From Phoronis australis (lineage: Eukaryota; Phoronida; Phoronidae), in contig NMRA01000284.1 of the NCBI GenBank assembly GCA_002633005.1, forward strand, positions 225,187 through 267,423: a stretch of DNA of 42,237 nt, given 5' to 3'. The notes beneath the pieces were generated by a model, which worked only from the letters and a program-made list of their open reading frames with translations, was not told the origin of the DNA and made no database searches. Numbering within the stretch: position 1 is the stretch's first letter; every line of letters begins with the position of its first letter. The translations under genes and the position numbers were made by a program. Positions 1 through 10,262 of this stretch are shown here, piece after piece.

Positions 1-38
<38 letters not shown>
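1..38. repeat. (CA)n microsatellite
   Basis: The window opens inside an uninterrupted CA dinucleotide run of 19 units, so its true length cannot be seen. Confidence 0.97.
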
Positions 39-39
<1 letters not shown>

Positions 40-1136
40 CAGTATTTATAACTTGCAATTGAACCTGTTCGACCAATCAGAATGAGCGTCAACTACAAAA
101 CCAACCAATGGGGGAGAAGCTTGGGCTGGCCTGTTTGCAAATATAAGTCAAGGTGCTTAGAGGATTATTAAGCTGCCACAGGTATGAGAATATGACAATA
201 CAATAGGATACCAGTGTCACTAATTAAAGTCCAGTATACGTACAAACAAAATACCCACTCCACGCGCCCCTACCAATCCTCCCTGTGACTTAGCCCCCCA
301 TGCACCCTGTCAGTGTACTTCACTGTTGTGACGGAGTCGCCAGGTCTTAACTGCATGCCGCTGACCGGTTATACGAAACCAATAACCTATCTGCGAACAA
401 GACACGGAGGTTCATTGTATCCGGCAACGTGTGACTCACGATTCTATGAGCGGCAATCGTGAAACATCTCTATTTATTTCATGCCTCCAATAAGGCTCCG
501 TCTTTCATCATGCAATTACAGACTTCAAACTGTATAACCAGAACAGTACACACACTATGTCTAACTGGCTACCGCTAATCTCAAGCCCTCGGAGAGTACA
601 AAGCAAGACACCTATTTCGATAGACTTGAGTCTCGGGTCATTCGATTAGTTTCGATGGAAGAAACTGCTTTTTACCATACCGGGCACGAAAAATTGGAGA
701 CAGCCCTCCACAAATAAGCAGGGCATTTTTAAATGGCAAAGAAAAGACTTACCTCTATATATCTATTGAATTACATGTATAGTCAAAATACCGTCCCAGT
801 GCAATCAGCATTGCTAGTGCCAAGAATGCGCTGGCGTCTGGTCGAAGCGTTATCACACCGGTGTCACTAATATTCGTCTAGCAACGTTGATATTGATAAG
901 AGTTCATCATTACCTTTACGCTAACCTAAAGTACCGGTATATAACCTAAATATAGCCTTATCACTGATGATAAAAATATAAATATTTGTAAAAATGTTAC
1001 TAAGTCAAACCGGGATCTGAAAGGGCGACGTAACCTCCGCTTCAAAGCGTAAACACGCACGTGCGTACACCAACATCCACAGGTCAGAGTATAAGAAAAA
1101 TAATCTCGAACTTCACAATCGTGAGATAGAAACGTC
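39..1136. other. Intergenic DNA outside the Gypsy LTR, nothing recognised
   Basis: AT-rich sequence with many stops in all frames. The only open frame (926-1165, minus, 79 codons) has no domain I recognise and overlaps the likely LTR edge. No RNA gene or clear repeat was found. Confidence 0.5.
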
Positions 1137-1382
1137 TCAACATTTTTATCATACCATTCTAGCAATTAAATGGTTTATACCATCAAAAAGAATATGGGAG
1201 ACCACTGAGACTGGTGCAACGGTATGAAATGGTCCAATTTTGGAATACCTCATTCAGTCATGCCTTGGTTCAGGAAAGGTCAGTCTAGTACTAGTCGCAT
1301 ATACTAGTTCATATACCATATGGCTGTCTTGTGATAAACAAATAGTAAAGCACGTCATGGTGTAATCAGCTGATATATGACA
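1137..1382 (-). repeat. Ty3/Gypsy 3' LTR (diverged)
   Basis: Read on the minus strand the LTR begins TGTCATATATCAG at 1382, next to a purine tract. It matches the 5' LTR at 10890-11107: about 75 bp at this end align well, including AAACAAATAGTAAAGCAC against AAACAAACAGTAAAGCAC and the shared GTTCATATACCA block. The far end is anchored only by ATACCA and CAATTAAAT, so the 1137 boundary is approximate. No target-site duplication could be fixed, and divergence between the LTRs indicates an old insertion. Confidence 0.72.
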
Positions 1383-1398
1383 TATCTCTCCCCTTCTC
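1383..1398 (-). other. Polypurine tract of the Gypsy element
   Basis: On the minus strand the sequence is GAGAAGGGGAGAGATA, directly abutting the TG of the 3' LTR. This is where the plus-strand primer of a Ty3/Gypsy element is expected, and it fixes both the orientation and the LTR edge. Confidence 0.75.
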
Positions 1399-1429
1399 AG
1401 TGGAATTGTTAAGTAAATCAAAAAATTAA

Positions 1430-2410
1430 AAAATTAGGACTAAACAATGTCAAATTATCTCAAAAGTAACGACTATAGTAATCAAACACAACTAACACAG
1501 ATTCACCTAGTGACGAAAATGGTCCTAATAAATCTATTGCCAAATCTTACCATGAACCCTTGATGGTATTGGTTCTGGTGCATCTGGTCCTGCCAATAAT
1601 TGGCAACCGTAACATGATTTGCAAAACCATTCAGCCTGTCTGTCCATACCAGTAGGCCACCAAACTTTTGTTCCCAAGCGCTGTTTTGTACCTACTATAC
1701 CTAAATGACTTTCATGGCCTAATGGCAGCGCCTCGGTTCTCAACTTTTGAGGTATGACAACACGAGTACCTCTCAGTACAACTTGGCCAACGACACACAA
1801 CTCTCCAGCTATTGACTGGTATTGTTTGTAAGTTTCAAAATTTCCACTTTTTTGAATGACTTTCCTGACCTCAATAAGTTCAGGATCATCACGGGATTGT
1901 ATTTCAAGTCGCTCTCTGGTTGTTAATGCATTTGGAGTAGCACTAATGGCTATGAAGCGTACATAGGTCTCAGTCTCATCATTACTTGTTTTGTTTATTT
2001 ACACAAGTTTTCACCAGTCTTGACAATGTTTTGTTGACCTGAAACATGAACTATACGAATCTGATAGGGCTGCATGCAATCTAAGAACCCAGCGTTCAAT
2101 TCCAGCACATTGTTTCGAACGTGGTCCATTCGCAAGTAATGGTTTATGATCAGTGACCAGATCAAACTTTTTGTCGTAAAAATAAGCATGGAAACGTTCA
2201 CATGCCCAAACTAAACCTAAAGCTTCTTTTCCAGTTTGGCTATATCTACGTTCACAATCAAATAATGCCCTACTGGCGTAACAAACAAGAACTTTCACAC
2301 CATTTTGTAGTCTACCTGTATCAGAATACCTCCGAGTCTAACTGGGCTCGCATCTGCGATAACTTGAGTAAGCGCATTTCTATCATAGTATGCCAGCGTG
2401 TTCTGGCTAC
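1430..2410 (-). pseudogene. Gypsy pol 3' part: RNase H and truncated integrase
   Basis: Read from 2410 downward, the sequence gives the RNase H region (TLAYYDRN, then VIADASPVRLGGIL near 2330-2370, FDLVTDHKPLL near 2135-2165), a linker, then the integrase zinc-binding domain (GHESHLGIVGTKQRL with CKSCYGCQ, an HHCC pattern, about 1600-1715). Next comes the start of the integrase core, with LAIDLLGPF and VVFDYYSRY at about 1450-1545, holding the first catalytic Asp. At least two frameshifts and a stop break the frame. The rest of the integrase core is gone: only about 30 bp separate the last recognisable codon from the polypurine tract. This is a dead copy. The RNase H meets the T2-type insertion at 2411. 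Confidence 0.85.
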
Positions 2411-2414
2411 TTAA

Positions 2415-4197
2415 AGGAGCATGCCACCCAAAAAACAACCTAATTTGTATCAATTTATATCGAGTAGTCCTACTCCATAAGGGCACTTACGGTTGTGTTA
2501 CCTGATACCTGATGGCAGACGGAGGTGTTGAAATTATCCAATGACGTAATTGGTTTCACACGCAGTCTGTTCAGCAGTTCACGACACGGGTTACTGGGTG
2601 TCAACTTATTGCTTGAATTCATCGTTTAACACCAATAAATCATCAAACTTCAATGTAAAACCCTTAAAAATACACCGAGCTCTTATAAAAACGTGTTGTT
2701 TTATTTCGCTGTTACGGATTAATTGGTATTTGGACACCATAGCCTACAAAGTTCGGCAGGACAATGAATTCCGTAGCAGGAGCTCTTGAGGTCTTTTCGG
2801 AGACAAATTCAAAGTATTTTCCGTGAGATACAGACAGGAGAACCAAGATCTGTGCTGTTTAGACTTGTGATTTTTGAGTTCTAAACACACAAAACGCTTG
2901 TTATCCAGGCCAGTGGCTCGTAACCCGATGAGGCCCGTCGCGGCCGGACTGGCTAGTCGTTATCCCTGCCAGTGGCACGGAAACTGATCAGACATCACGA
3001 ACATAAATCAGCCTAATTTGGAAACTAAACTTCCAGTCAAGAAAATACTATACTAGTGAACCACTAGTGAAAGAAGTAAATTGCTCGCCGTGATTATGTT
3101 GGTGAATTAGCCACGAAACTCCAAATCTACTCAGTTTACTCGTCGGGGGTTGCGAATTCAGGTTCCGCTTTGGCCACAGAACCGTCAGGGCAAAAAGTGT
3201 ACAATCATTATTTTAATTTTATTGTAAATGTAAATAAGATTCCCCTGGCCGTGGGATAGAAATCGAGTTGTTTCAAAACAGTTTTTGTTAGCAACCATGA
3301 TCTCCCACACGTCCTCGGTGTCCCGTCAATTACTTTTATTGCACCTAAAGCCGCCAGTAACAAAGTGATTCATGCGCGCACCCAGGGGGGGGGGGTTCTC
3401 GGGGAGCTTGAATGAGTCCCCCCACCCAAATTCTACTAAACAAGCGCAAACATGCAATTTAAAGCGGTGACCCCCGGCGTTTTTTTTTTTTTGGTCCACC
3501 CGCTGGCTTCTCAAACCATTTGCACTTCAAAGGCATTACAAATTGCATCTAATGAGACAGACTTTGTTTCAGTTTTATATAAGTATTGGTAAGGGTGAGA
3601 ATAATTCATTTTGAAACAGAACGCTCAATAACAATTAAACCTCAACATCATTCACTCGCAATCCCGACTTAGACAAGAACTCATCCTGACGAAGACTTCG
3701 CAAGTGAATCGTTTAGTTTCACAGGCTATCAGTTCGAACCGGAATACAGAGATGAAGAAATACTAGAGAGGAGCCGTGGACATGCTCAGACAATGAAACG
3801 TATGGAGTTATTTGGTAAGCCGGCATTCGTCAGGCACTGTCCCGCGATGACTGCAGGCCGCAGACACGGAGATATTTCATTGCCATTTACAGTGTACTTT
3901 TCATTCTTCACTACCACGAGTCACTTCCTAAGCATTTCTGACTCTCGAGGAAGTCGAAAAAACGATATACCCGCAGTTCCTCGCAGGTGCATAGTTCGGA
4001 CAAGCGGCACTATGCACCGCAACATAGCGGCATTAACTCTGCAAAATAACCACTGACGTCGCTTCTTCGTTTCTCACCTTCCTCGCAGGTTGACGCGACA
4101 CCTCTCGTCAAGGTAAGGTCGACCGTATGCGAGGTGATGTGGATATAGACCGATTAAGACGACAAAAAAGACTAATCAAATCGGGTGACATTCTCCT
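2415..4197. mobile_element. T2/Kolobok-type non-autonomous element, TTAA target site
   Basis: The left end is TTAA|AGGAGCATGCCACCC (2411-2429) and the right end is GGGTGACATTCTCCT|TTAA (4183-4201). The 15-bp termini are inverted copies with two mismatches and are flanked by the same TTAA. Removing the element and one TTAA puts the Gypsy pol frame back in register between the RT connection and RNase H. TTAA duplication with an AGGRR terminus is the known signature of T2 elements in the Kolobok superfamily; that assignment is from family knowledge. No transposase is visible in 1.78 kb. Inside are a roughly 40-bp imperfect direct repeat (2900-2985, GTTATCC..GCCAGTGGC twice), a G11 tract (3385-3395) and a segment (3371-3428) repeated inverted at 6088-6140. 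Confidence 0.8.
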
Positions 4198-4201
4198 TTA
4201 A

Positions 4202-4430
4202 GCTCTTTTTCAATTTTTGTAAAGCGTTTATCTGCGCTGGGCCAAAACGAAAAAGTTCACCTTTTCTAGTGAGTTTGAGTAACGGCTCCGAAATTGTAGC
4301 AAAACCTCTAACGGAAACGACTGGAGAAATTCGCCAACCCAAGGAAAGACCTTACTTCACTCACTATTCTGGGCTGTCGGGCATTCTGAATAGCTTCAAC
4401 CCGTAACTGGGTAGGTCCAATACCTTTACC
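4202..4430 (-). pseudogene. Gypsy reverse transcriptase C-terminal part
   Basis: Minus-strand frames give GIGPT near 4410, then SEVRSFLGLANFSSRF (about 4295-4345), then, after a frame change, FATISEPLLKLTRKG (about 4245-4290) and the helix leading to RNase H, ending at the TTAA insertion. This is the thumb and connection of a Ty3/Gypsy RT. The palm with its YxDD catalytic motif is absent: the sequence jumps from the end of protease (about 4460) to this segment, so an internal deletion removed the RT core. Confidence 0.8.
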
Positions 4431-4439
4431 TAATTGAAC

Positions 4440-5218
4440 CTAGCTGTTTACGTTTGTTCATATTTTGATTCACGCCGATTTTTAGCACCCCCAAGTTGGT
4501 AGCTGTCTGGCGTCCAAACAGAGGCATTCCTTTCCCACGGATTACCAGGAACTCGCAATTGACCGTGTTCTTCCCGGCGGAAATTGCACAACTGAATTGG
4601 TTTGTCAGCTACAGTGGTGGAGTTTTTGATGCATACGGGTATAACTTCTTCGTACACTTGCAGGAACCGGGTACGGACTTTTTCTTAACATGTCCCATGT
4701 TTGCTGGTGGCTCCTGAATCTGCAATCATTTCAAGATTCGCACCTTAAGGTTCACTACGATAGTCGGCTGGGACTCCATCCCTAAACCAAAAACAGTTTC
4801 CGAATTTTCGTGTACAGAGTTAATTTTAGGTTTTCTGATTTTTGTTTTGCAGGTTGTGGCGAAGTGATCGTGTCCGCCACACTTATTACTGACATATTCC
4901 CTCTTGATGGACATTGAGGGTCGCACCAAAAATGTCCGCTATAACTGCATCGATAACACAGTTGTCGGTCATGAGGGTTGCGGGGTTTTTCAGATTTTCC
5001 GCGCGGTTTCGTGCTTGTGCGAATCTTAAGTGAAGCCACTGGTATCGCTATGTGCACTGACACTCAGGGATGTCATTTGTGCTGTGACTTTCTCGCAGCT
5101 TTCTGCGGGTTCCCTTCAGAGTCAAGTCTTGTCCCTGCTCAAGCAATTTCCTCCGTAAATATTCAGATTTTGTTTTGGACAAAATCTCATCTCTGATGTG
5201 GTTGTCCGTGTCTGCCCC
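4440..5218 (-). pseudogene. Gypsy gag C-terminal part and protease
   Basis: From 5218 down: a capsid-like stretch (GADTDNHIRDEIL, YLRRKLLEQG), then two zinc knuckles (CYRCSYSGHFWC near 4950 and the degenerate NKCGGHDHFATTC near 4870), then the retropepsin motif IADSGATS near 4715-4735. The protease C-terminus follows in another frame (about 4475-4540, ending in a TATNLGVL-type motif). Stops and frame changes interrupt it several times, for example a TAA just after the DSGAT motif. The N-terminal half of this gag lies on the same strand at 10410-10818, separated by the 5.2-kb insertion. The reading frame resumes at a Tyr codon across the two sides. Confidence 0.82.
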
Positions 5219-5221
5219 ATA

Positions 5222-5560
5222 TAGTCTCGTTGCCAGCCAAATAGCTCCCATAGTGAACCCTGCAATGTTGATTACTGTAAAGTTTTTTTGTTGAAATATA
5301 TTAAACATGATCAGGAGAACAAAATTAGCTTGGTTGCACTTAGTGCAACTTTGAGCATTTTTTGAAATTCAAGATGGCGGATTCCACCATTTTGAATTTC
5401 GACCCACTTTGGTTTTTTCAACTTGATGGCAAACAGGGTCATGTAATACATTGTTTGTACCATTTTATGTGATGGGGAATCCATTTCTGGTGTTATTTCG
5501 TTAATACGGGGTCATTTTCAAGGTCAAACCAGAGGTCAAAGGTCAAAACCGCCTAGCAGC
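5222..5560 (+). repeat. Left long terminal inverted repeat
   Basis: Pairs with 10125-10406 in inverted orientation. Shared blocks include ACCCTGCAATG, TTACTGTAAAGT, the hairpin GTTGCACTTAGTGCAAC (5334-5350), AAGATGGCGG (5371-5380), ATCCATTTCTG and the tandem AGGTCA half-sites at 5521-5545. Confidence 0.78.
5533..5545 (+). promoter_or_regulatory. DR1 nuclear-receptor-type motif in the left TIR
   Basis: AGGTCAAAGGTCA is a perfect direct repeat of AGGTCA with one-base spacing, the consensus bound by HNF4, RXR/PPAR and COUP-TF type receptors. A third half-site AGGTCA lies at 5521-5526. The same DR1 is intact in the right TIR at 10137-10149. Confidence 0.5.
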
Positions 5561-5788
5561 CTTCTGACATTTACATTTTTATCTCATTATTTTTCATTTC
5601 CGTTGTTAACTGCTTCAAGATATATTTTCGAAATGTTCACTATTACATACATGTACTATAGTGGGCCATAAATTTTGCTCACAAGTTTCATGAGGGTTGT
5701 ATTGACACAACAGAGAAAGAATATGGCATGGAAATGCTCATACACTCAGCAGTTCAATGCTAGTGCGCCTAGTAGGATTTCTGCCCAT

Positions 5789-6430
5789 TACTCCAAAAAC
5801 TACTCCGAAAAGAAAACACTAATCCGAAGAAACCCACGCCTCCTCCAAATGTGAACGCGTTTGTTTCATTTTATAACACTAATACGTGCACAAACCCAGC
5901 CTAAGATATGGGGGCTCGAATTTTTGGCAATGTGGACCTTTTGCAAACAAAAAACACGTGACTAAAAAGCGGGATATCACGTTCAGGGCTATGAATTGTG
6001 CATTCGCGTCTTTTTAGTGGACTTTTGTCTCATTTTCTCGGAGTTTTTGGCTGTTTTGAGGCAGAACTTTTTTCCCACTTCGCCAAATGAGGGGGGAGGA
6101 CTCAATCGAGGCACCGAGCCCCCCTTGGGTGCGCGCATGTAATATGATACATCTTCTCTCGATCAAGCGAACTTCAAAGAAAAAGGGGTACAAGAGTTGC
6201 TAACTACAGTTAACAGACAGTGTGGCAGAAATAAGTCGTTGGACTTCATTGTCCAAATTTATTTTTGTGTGGGGATTTTGTTAGTAAGTAACAAATTAAC
6301 AAAACAATCGTGAAATTTTGAGAAAATTTTAGGAAGATCGAATAAAAAATCACAGTAACGGTGTTTTTTCGGAGTAGTGTACTTTCGGAGTAGCTGTTTT
6401 TCCGGAGTGGTGACATGGACCATCGGAGTA
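5789..6430. repeat. Inverted-repeat element with CGGAGTAG motifs
   Basis: The left end (5789-5850) carries ACTCC, CTACTCCGAAAAG and ACACTAATCCGAAG. The right end (6360-6420) carries the inverted series CGGAGTAGTGTA, CGGAGTAGCTG and CGGAGTGGTG. The two ends align over about 50 bp as inverted copies, which suggests a MITE of roughly 640 bp. Target duplication and exact ends are not resolved. The segment 6088-6140 inside it repeats 3371-3428 in inverted orientation and shares the 13-mer GGGTGCGCGCATG. Confidence 0.45.
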
Positions 6431-7289
6431 TAAACCTGTTACACTCCAGTATAGTCAATGGAAAGGCTAGAGCTGATGTTCTGTAGGTATACAATCTCAT
6501 CACAGCCATGTCTACTCAATGTCTACTCAAATGGGGCCAAGTTTTATGAAGAGCTGATGGTTTACATAAATATGGTCCTGCAACATCACTGTCTCAAGGA
6601 GATGTTGACATATTTCTTCGTAGCAGGTTACCATAAATGTGTAACTTCATTCATAAACAAACAATAAACGGCTTAGCGCAATAACGTCAACCTAAACTAC
6701 GACAAAAGTTCGATAAAGGTGCGATAAGTGTTCGACTAAGGTGCCAAACATTTCTGGTAAGAAGTTTATACCAAGTTTAGCAGCTTGACAGAGTTCTTTT
6801 GAACTTTATGTTGAAGTTTGCTGTGAGTGGAGCACCTGTCCAATAATGTCAAAAAGTTCTACTCGAAGCTGCGCACAGTTGTCAACGCTTGGATGACAAG
6901 ACTGTAGTACTAGGTGACCAATTCGAAGAATAGGCATACTGTATATCAAACGAGTAAAAGGCTCTGGGGCATTTAAATGAGAGCCAAGCACTAAAGCGGT
7001 TATGTGGTTAAAGAGTTTCAGTGGGTGTGCCCACCTTGATACTGCCATGGAGAACATTAAGTCATGTGGAATGAAGGTGGTGAAGAGCAAACATCACGTA
7101 GTGGAGTGACAAGAAAAAGACTAAGTGCAAGATGGGAGTAGTGGGCGTGGACGAGGATGACTAGAGAAAGATTACAGAGGAGGAAGAGAAGCACAGACAC
7201 CCGCTCACTGACCAGCAGTCATATCTCCATAACACTTGCAATCGCCGAGTAGATTCCAGAACGAGCTGGTCATTGGGCATGAGCAGAGG
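6431..7289. other. Interior of the 5.2-kb element, unresolved
   Basis: A minus-strand open frame (6806-7090, 94 codons) contains a stretch (NCAQLRVELFDII) that vaguely resembles the zinc-ribbon tail that follows some LINE reverse transcriptases. I could not confirm a domain. The rest shows no recognisable gene. Confidence 0.3.
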
Positions 7290-8217
7290 AGTCAGATTTT
7301 TAGTTTTGGTAAGCAGGGAATGTTGCAGAGCAATTAAGAAAAAGTCAGTAAATGACAACATTCCGTTTTTGGACGTTCTTGTGAACCATTCTCCATCTGA
7401 ATTTTCTGCATCAGTTTACCACAAGCCTACTGGTAAAGGTTTCTGTCTCTGTCTCCACGCCAAAAGTGAGTACCCTCAGCGGTATAAGGTCGCCGTTGTG
7501 GTCAAAAAAGGGCGTATTCGGTGTCGTCCAACTGGGTATTGTTCAATCAAGAGGTAGATCGCATAAGACAAACACCGGTGAATAATGGGTATACCAATGC
7601 TTTTGTGGATTTCCATATTAAGCGATTTGTGTCCAGAATTAGCTATGAAGTCCCTGCACGTCGGACCGGTGTCACCAAAAAGATATTTTACAAAAACTTA
7701 ATATGTGTGTCATGTCTAATAATTACCTTCAGGACGAACAAGCCATTAAGAAAATTATAAGGGACAATGTTAAAGTTTGTAAGCCTGATGATTACCTCGA
7801 TGTTATTATTTATTATCGGAATAGGAAGTCCTCCATCTTGGTCATGAAAAATAACATTTCTAAAGCGAAAGTCCGCCCCCGTTGCACAGTGTAGTGTTGT
7901 TTATGAGTTTGTATGTCCAATGAACAAATGTCTTCGTTCAAACGTCAAACAATGTTACATTGGTCAAACGGTTTGCAGTCTTTCCCGTCGGTTATCCATG
8001 CATCTTCAAAATGGCCCCATTCATGATCATTATCTGCAATGCCACGCACGACGGTAAAATCACCCGTCAAGAAATTGTGGAAAACACGTCAATTCGCTAC
8101 GTGGAGCAAGATGTGCTGCGTTTGAAAGTATTAGAGTCCCTTTTAATTGCTTTTGAGAAGCCTGTTTTGAATGAGCAGCAAACAGGGTCGCGCCGCACGT
8201 TACACTTGTTTGCGTGA
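7290..8217 (+). pseudogene. Penelope-like element: RT end and GIY-YIG endonuclease, frameshifted
   Basis: In successive frames the plus strand gives the RT thumb region (PFLDVLVN, SVYHKPTGKG, about 7360-7440), the helix EVDRIRQ..NNGYTNAFVDF (about 7550-7610), a DYLDVIIYYRN segment (about 7790-7820) and a GIY-YIG nuclease. In the last, VVYEFVC (7895-7915), a CxxxxC pair and CYIGQTVCSLSRRL (about 7951-7995) supply the two signature strands and the Arg. The nuclease tail ITRQEIVENTS..LLIAFEKPVLNEQ follows to a stop at 8215-8217. Frame changes near 7505, 7700, 7890 and 8050 make it non-functional. RT plus C-terminal GIY-YIG defines canonical Penelope-like retroelements. The catalytic RT palm is missing, so this is a 5'-truncated copy. 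Confidence 0.8.
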
Positions 8218-8400
8218 CTTTCCTGTTACCCCCCTTCATTAGCCATTATTTGCAATATTTCACACTACACGCCGTGTCTCGCTGTGTGTGTCGTCAGCTT
8301 ATACTCTGTGATGGCATTACTGCGTAATTTTATCTTCACTTGAGAATGAAACAAGTATGTTTCGAAATATCGTGTGTCTTTTAATTATGTCGCTAGGTCA
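8218..8400 (+). repeat. 3' flank of the Penelope-like element
   Basis: Non-coding sequence after the nuclease stop. It contains the small hairpin GAAACAAGTATGTTTC (8347-8362), a type of short inverted repeat often seen near the ends of such elements. The exact terminus is not visible. Confidence 0.4.
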
Positions 8401-8639
8401 GTTACTGTATCTATGTTCAGTTGAGAGTAGACTTTTGTTCCGAAAGTACGAACGTAACGGAATAAAGACTGTGAACAATGAAAAGTATGGTGCAAACAAA
8501 TTTATGGGAGATGCGAAATTACCATTTCTGTGATTCCATATTATATCAAGAATAAGGGATAGCTAAATACTGGAATAAGAAATCCTCCCAATATCTCAAT
8601 AATTAGTTTAAAATATAATGTACCAGACCTACGCTTGCC

Positions 8640-8804
8640 GCTCTGAGGAAGGCCCTCGCACTGATCACTTTGGACCATCTTTATACTTTATTAATTGAAA
8701 CAGAGCTGAGGATCTAGGGACTTGATTCAAGTGACCAGCAGTGTGCCCCGTGTGACTTGAAAACACAACCTTGAGTAGAGGAAGGACACTGCCACACTGC
8801 CTCC
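8640..8804 (-). repeat. SINE copy 1
   Basis: Read on the minus strand from GGAGGCAGTGTGG (8804), the sequence matches SINE copy 2 (36212-36392) in its head (GGAGGCAGTGTGGC), middle (GTCACACTGCT against GCACACTGCTGGTCAC) and tail (AGCTCCTCAGCT, ATTAATAAAG, GTGATCA-type end). The head lacks an intact B box in this copy. A 26-bp ACGT-rich palindrome lies just beyond at 8837-8862. Confidence 0.6.
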
Positions 8805-8862
8805 TCGTAGTGAATAGGGGTATGAATCCGTGCAGGGTACGTACATGTACGTATATACGTAC

Positions 8863-9689
8863 AGGTGTAGACTGGGATGGGCACTATTTTATTCCAGGGA
8901 AAACTATGACTTCTGGAACTATAAAATAATGTAAATTTCCTAACTTTGCGGAGCCACCTGGCTTCTTCTACTGGGGATTGATGACTCACTGGTTTTCGAG
9001 AAAATTTTACTCCCCCCCATGCGTCGGTGTTCATCACTAGAGAACAGCTTCAAGGCAATGGTCCACGAGTCACTGTCCCGGCGATAAGTTCAACTTGACA
9101 CCTCCGTGTCTACTCAGGAGGGATTATTAGTCTCTGACAGCTCGTTCAAACCAATAGTCTCTGTCCAGCACCTCACGGCTTGTGACCTCTAGTGTTGGCG
9201 GCAGGTCAAATATCTGAAATGTTCCATTGTGTCTGAAATACTACCAGTCCACTTCTGCCATTTGAGCTTTGGCGTCTACTGGCATATTAGACGTCCCACA
9301 AATTAAGAGCTCGGAGAGGTCAGTTGTCACAAGTGATTCTGATTGTGTGCCGGGAGTGGGTGCCTTTTTCCACCATGGTGAAAGTGCTTTCAACATTTAA
9401 CTATACAACGTCTGCTTTACCACGTGTAACTACACAGTGGCTCTTCTTGACCCGCTTGATGTTGAATAGAAAGGAATAGCTTCGTACACATAGAAGGTTG
9501 TTTAACATAGCGTTATTTAGAATAGTTTAGCGGCAAAAGGGATGTGGGAACAGGGGTTAGCATGTCTTCTTCAACATTTGCTCATGTTATCGTCTCATGG
9601 TCCTTTGAGTAGGGATCTTTGTGGTCATATTTTTCAAAGCTAATAATTGCTTCACAAACTAGCTGGAGGATAGGGGGCTAGTAGTGCCG
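8863..9689. other. Interior of the 5.2-kb element, nothing recognised
   Basis: No conserved coding segment or clear repeat structure was seen. The open frame reaching 9037 on the minus strand overlaps the SINE and is not considered real. Confidence 0.45.
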
Positions 9690-10081
9690 AGGCTTTACCG
9701 AAGTCTCCCGCCGGCTGTACTAGCGGACACACTCCAAACGACCTTCTACGGACAACAGCAACCAACACTACCTGCGGAGCAGAATGATTTGGAATATAAC
9801 GCGAAGAGATTTGACCAAAATGGCATTGTCACCCTTCCTCACAGACTACCGGGTATTTGCCGATCTGGCCTGAAGGGGGTGGACTCAATAAGTTCATACT
9901 GAAAGATATCAGCTATGTCAATGTTACATTGCTGTCTTACGACTAACAGGCAACTGAACAGCGTCTCAATGAATGCCATGTCTTTCCCTTGACCGACAGT
10001 ACAGGCTTCTTCAGCGGGCGCATTTAACAAATTCTGTATAACCAAAAACTTGCTCCCGACTAAAGTACAGCCATCTCCCAT
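9690..10081 (-). pseudogene. Unclassified transposon-like ORF remnant
   Basis: An open frame (9839-10081) with residues such as FIETLFSCLLVV and IADIFQYELIESTPF is followed by a frameshifted continuation to about 9690. The YEL...PF pattern reminds me of repetitive ORFs scattered in many invertebrate genomes, but I cannot name the family. It abuts the right TIR, so it may be the only surviving coding piece of the 5.2-kb element itself. Confidence 0.25.
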
Positions 10082-10136
10082 AAATTTAACATTTCGTCGC
10101 GCAAAAGAGATGAATTTTCCTTGTTTCAGTTCAACG

Positions 10137-10149
10137 TGACCTTTGACCT
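10137..10149 (-). promoter_or_regulatory. DR1 motif in the right TIR
   Basis: TGACCTTTGACCT is the reverse complement of AGGTCAAAGGTCA. It is identical to the DR1 of the left TIR although the surrounding TIR sequence differs at roughly a quarter of positions. Confidence 0.5.
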
Positions 10150-10262
10150 CTCACTTGACCTTGCGTCCATGAAATAATATCAGAAATGGACTCTCCGTCC
10201 AAAAGAACATTGGAAACCATAAATTGCAGGATCCTACACGTTCAGAGTATTAGGCGAAATTC

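Noticed and set aside
2900-2985. GC-rich dyad considered as a structured RNA or tRNA
   Set aside because: It is an imperfect direct repeat; no cloverleaf or A/B box arrangement could be drawn.
3660-3720. Possible hammerhead ribozyme core (CTGACGA with a small hairpin behind it)
   Set aside because: The GAAA box is altered and stems I and III could not be built.
3793-4056. 87-codon plus-strand open frame
   Set aside because: It lies inside the TTAA element with no recognisable domain or supporting context.
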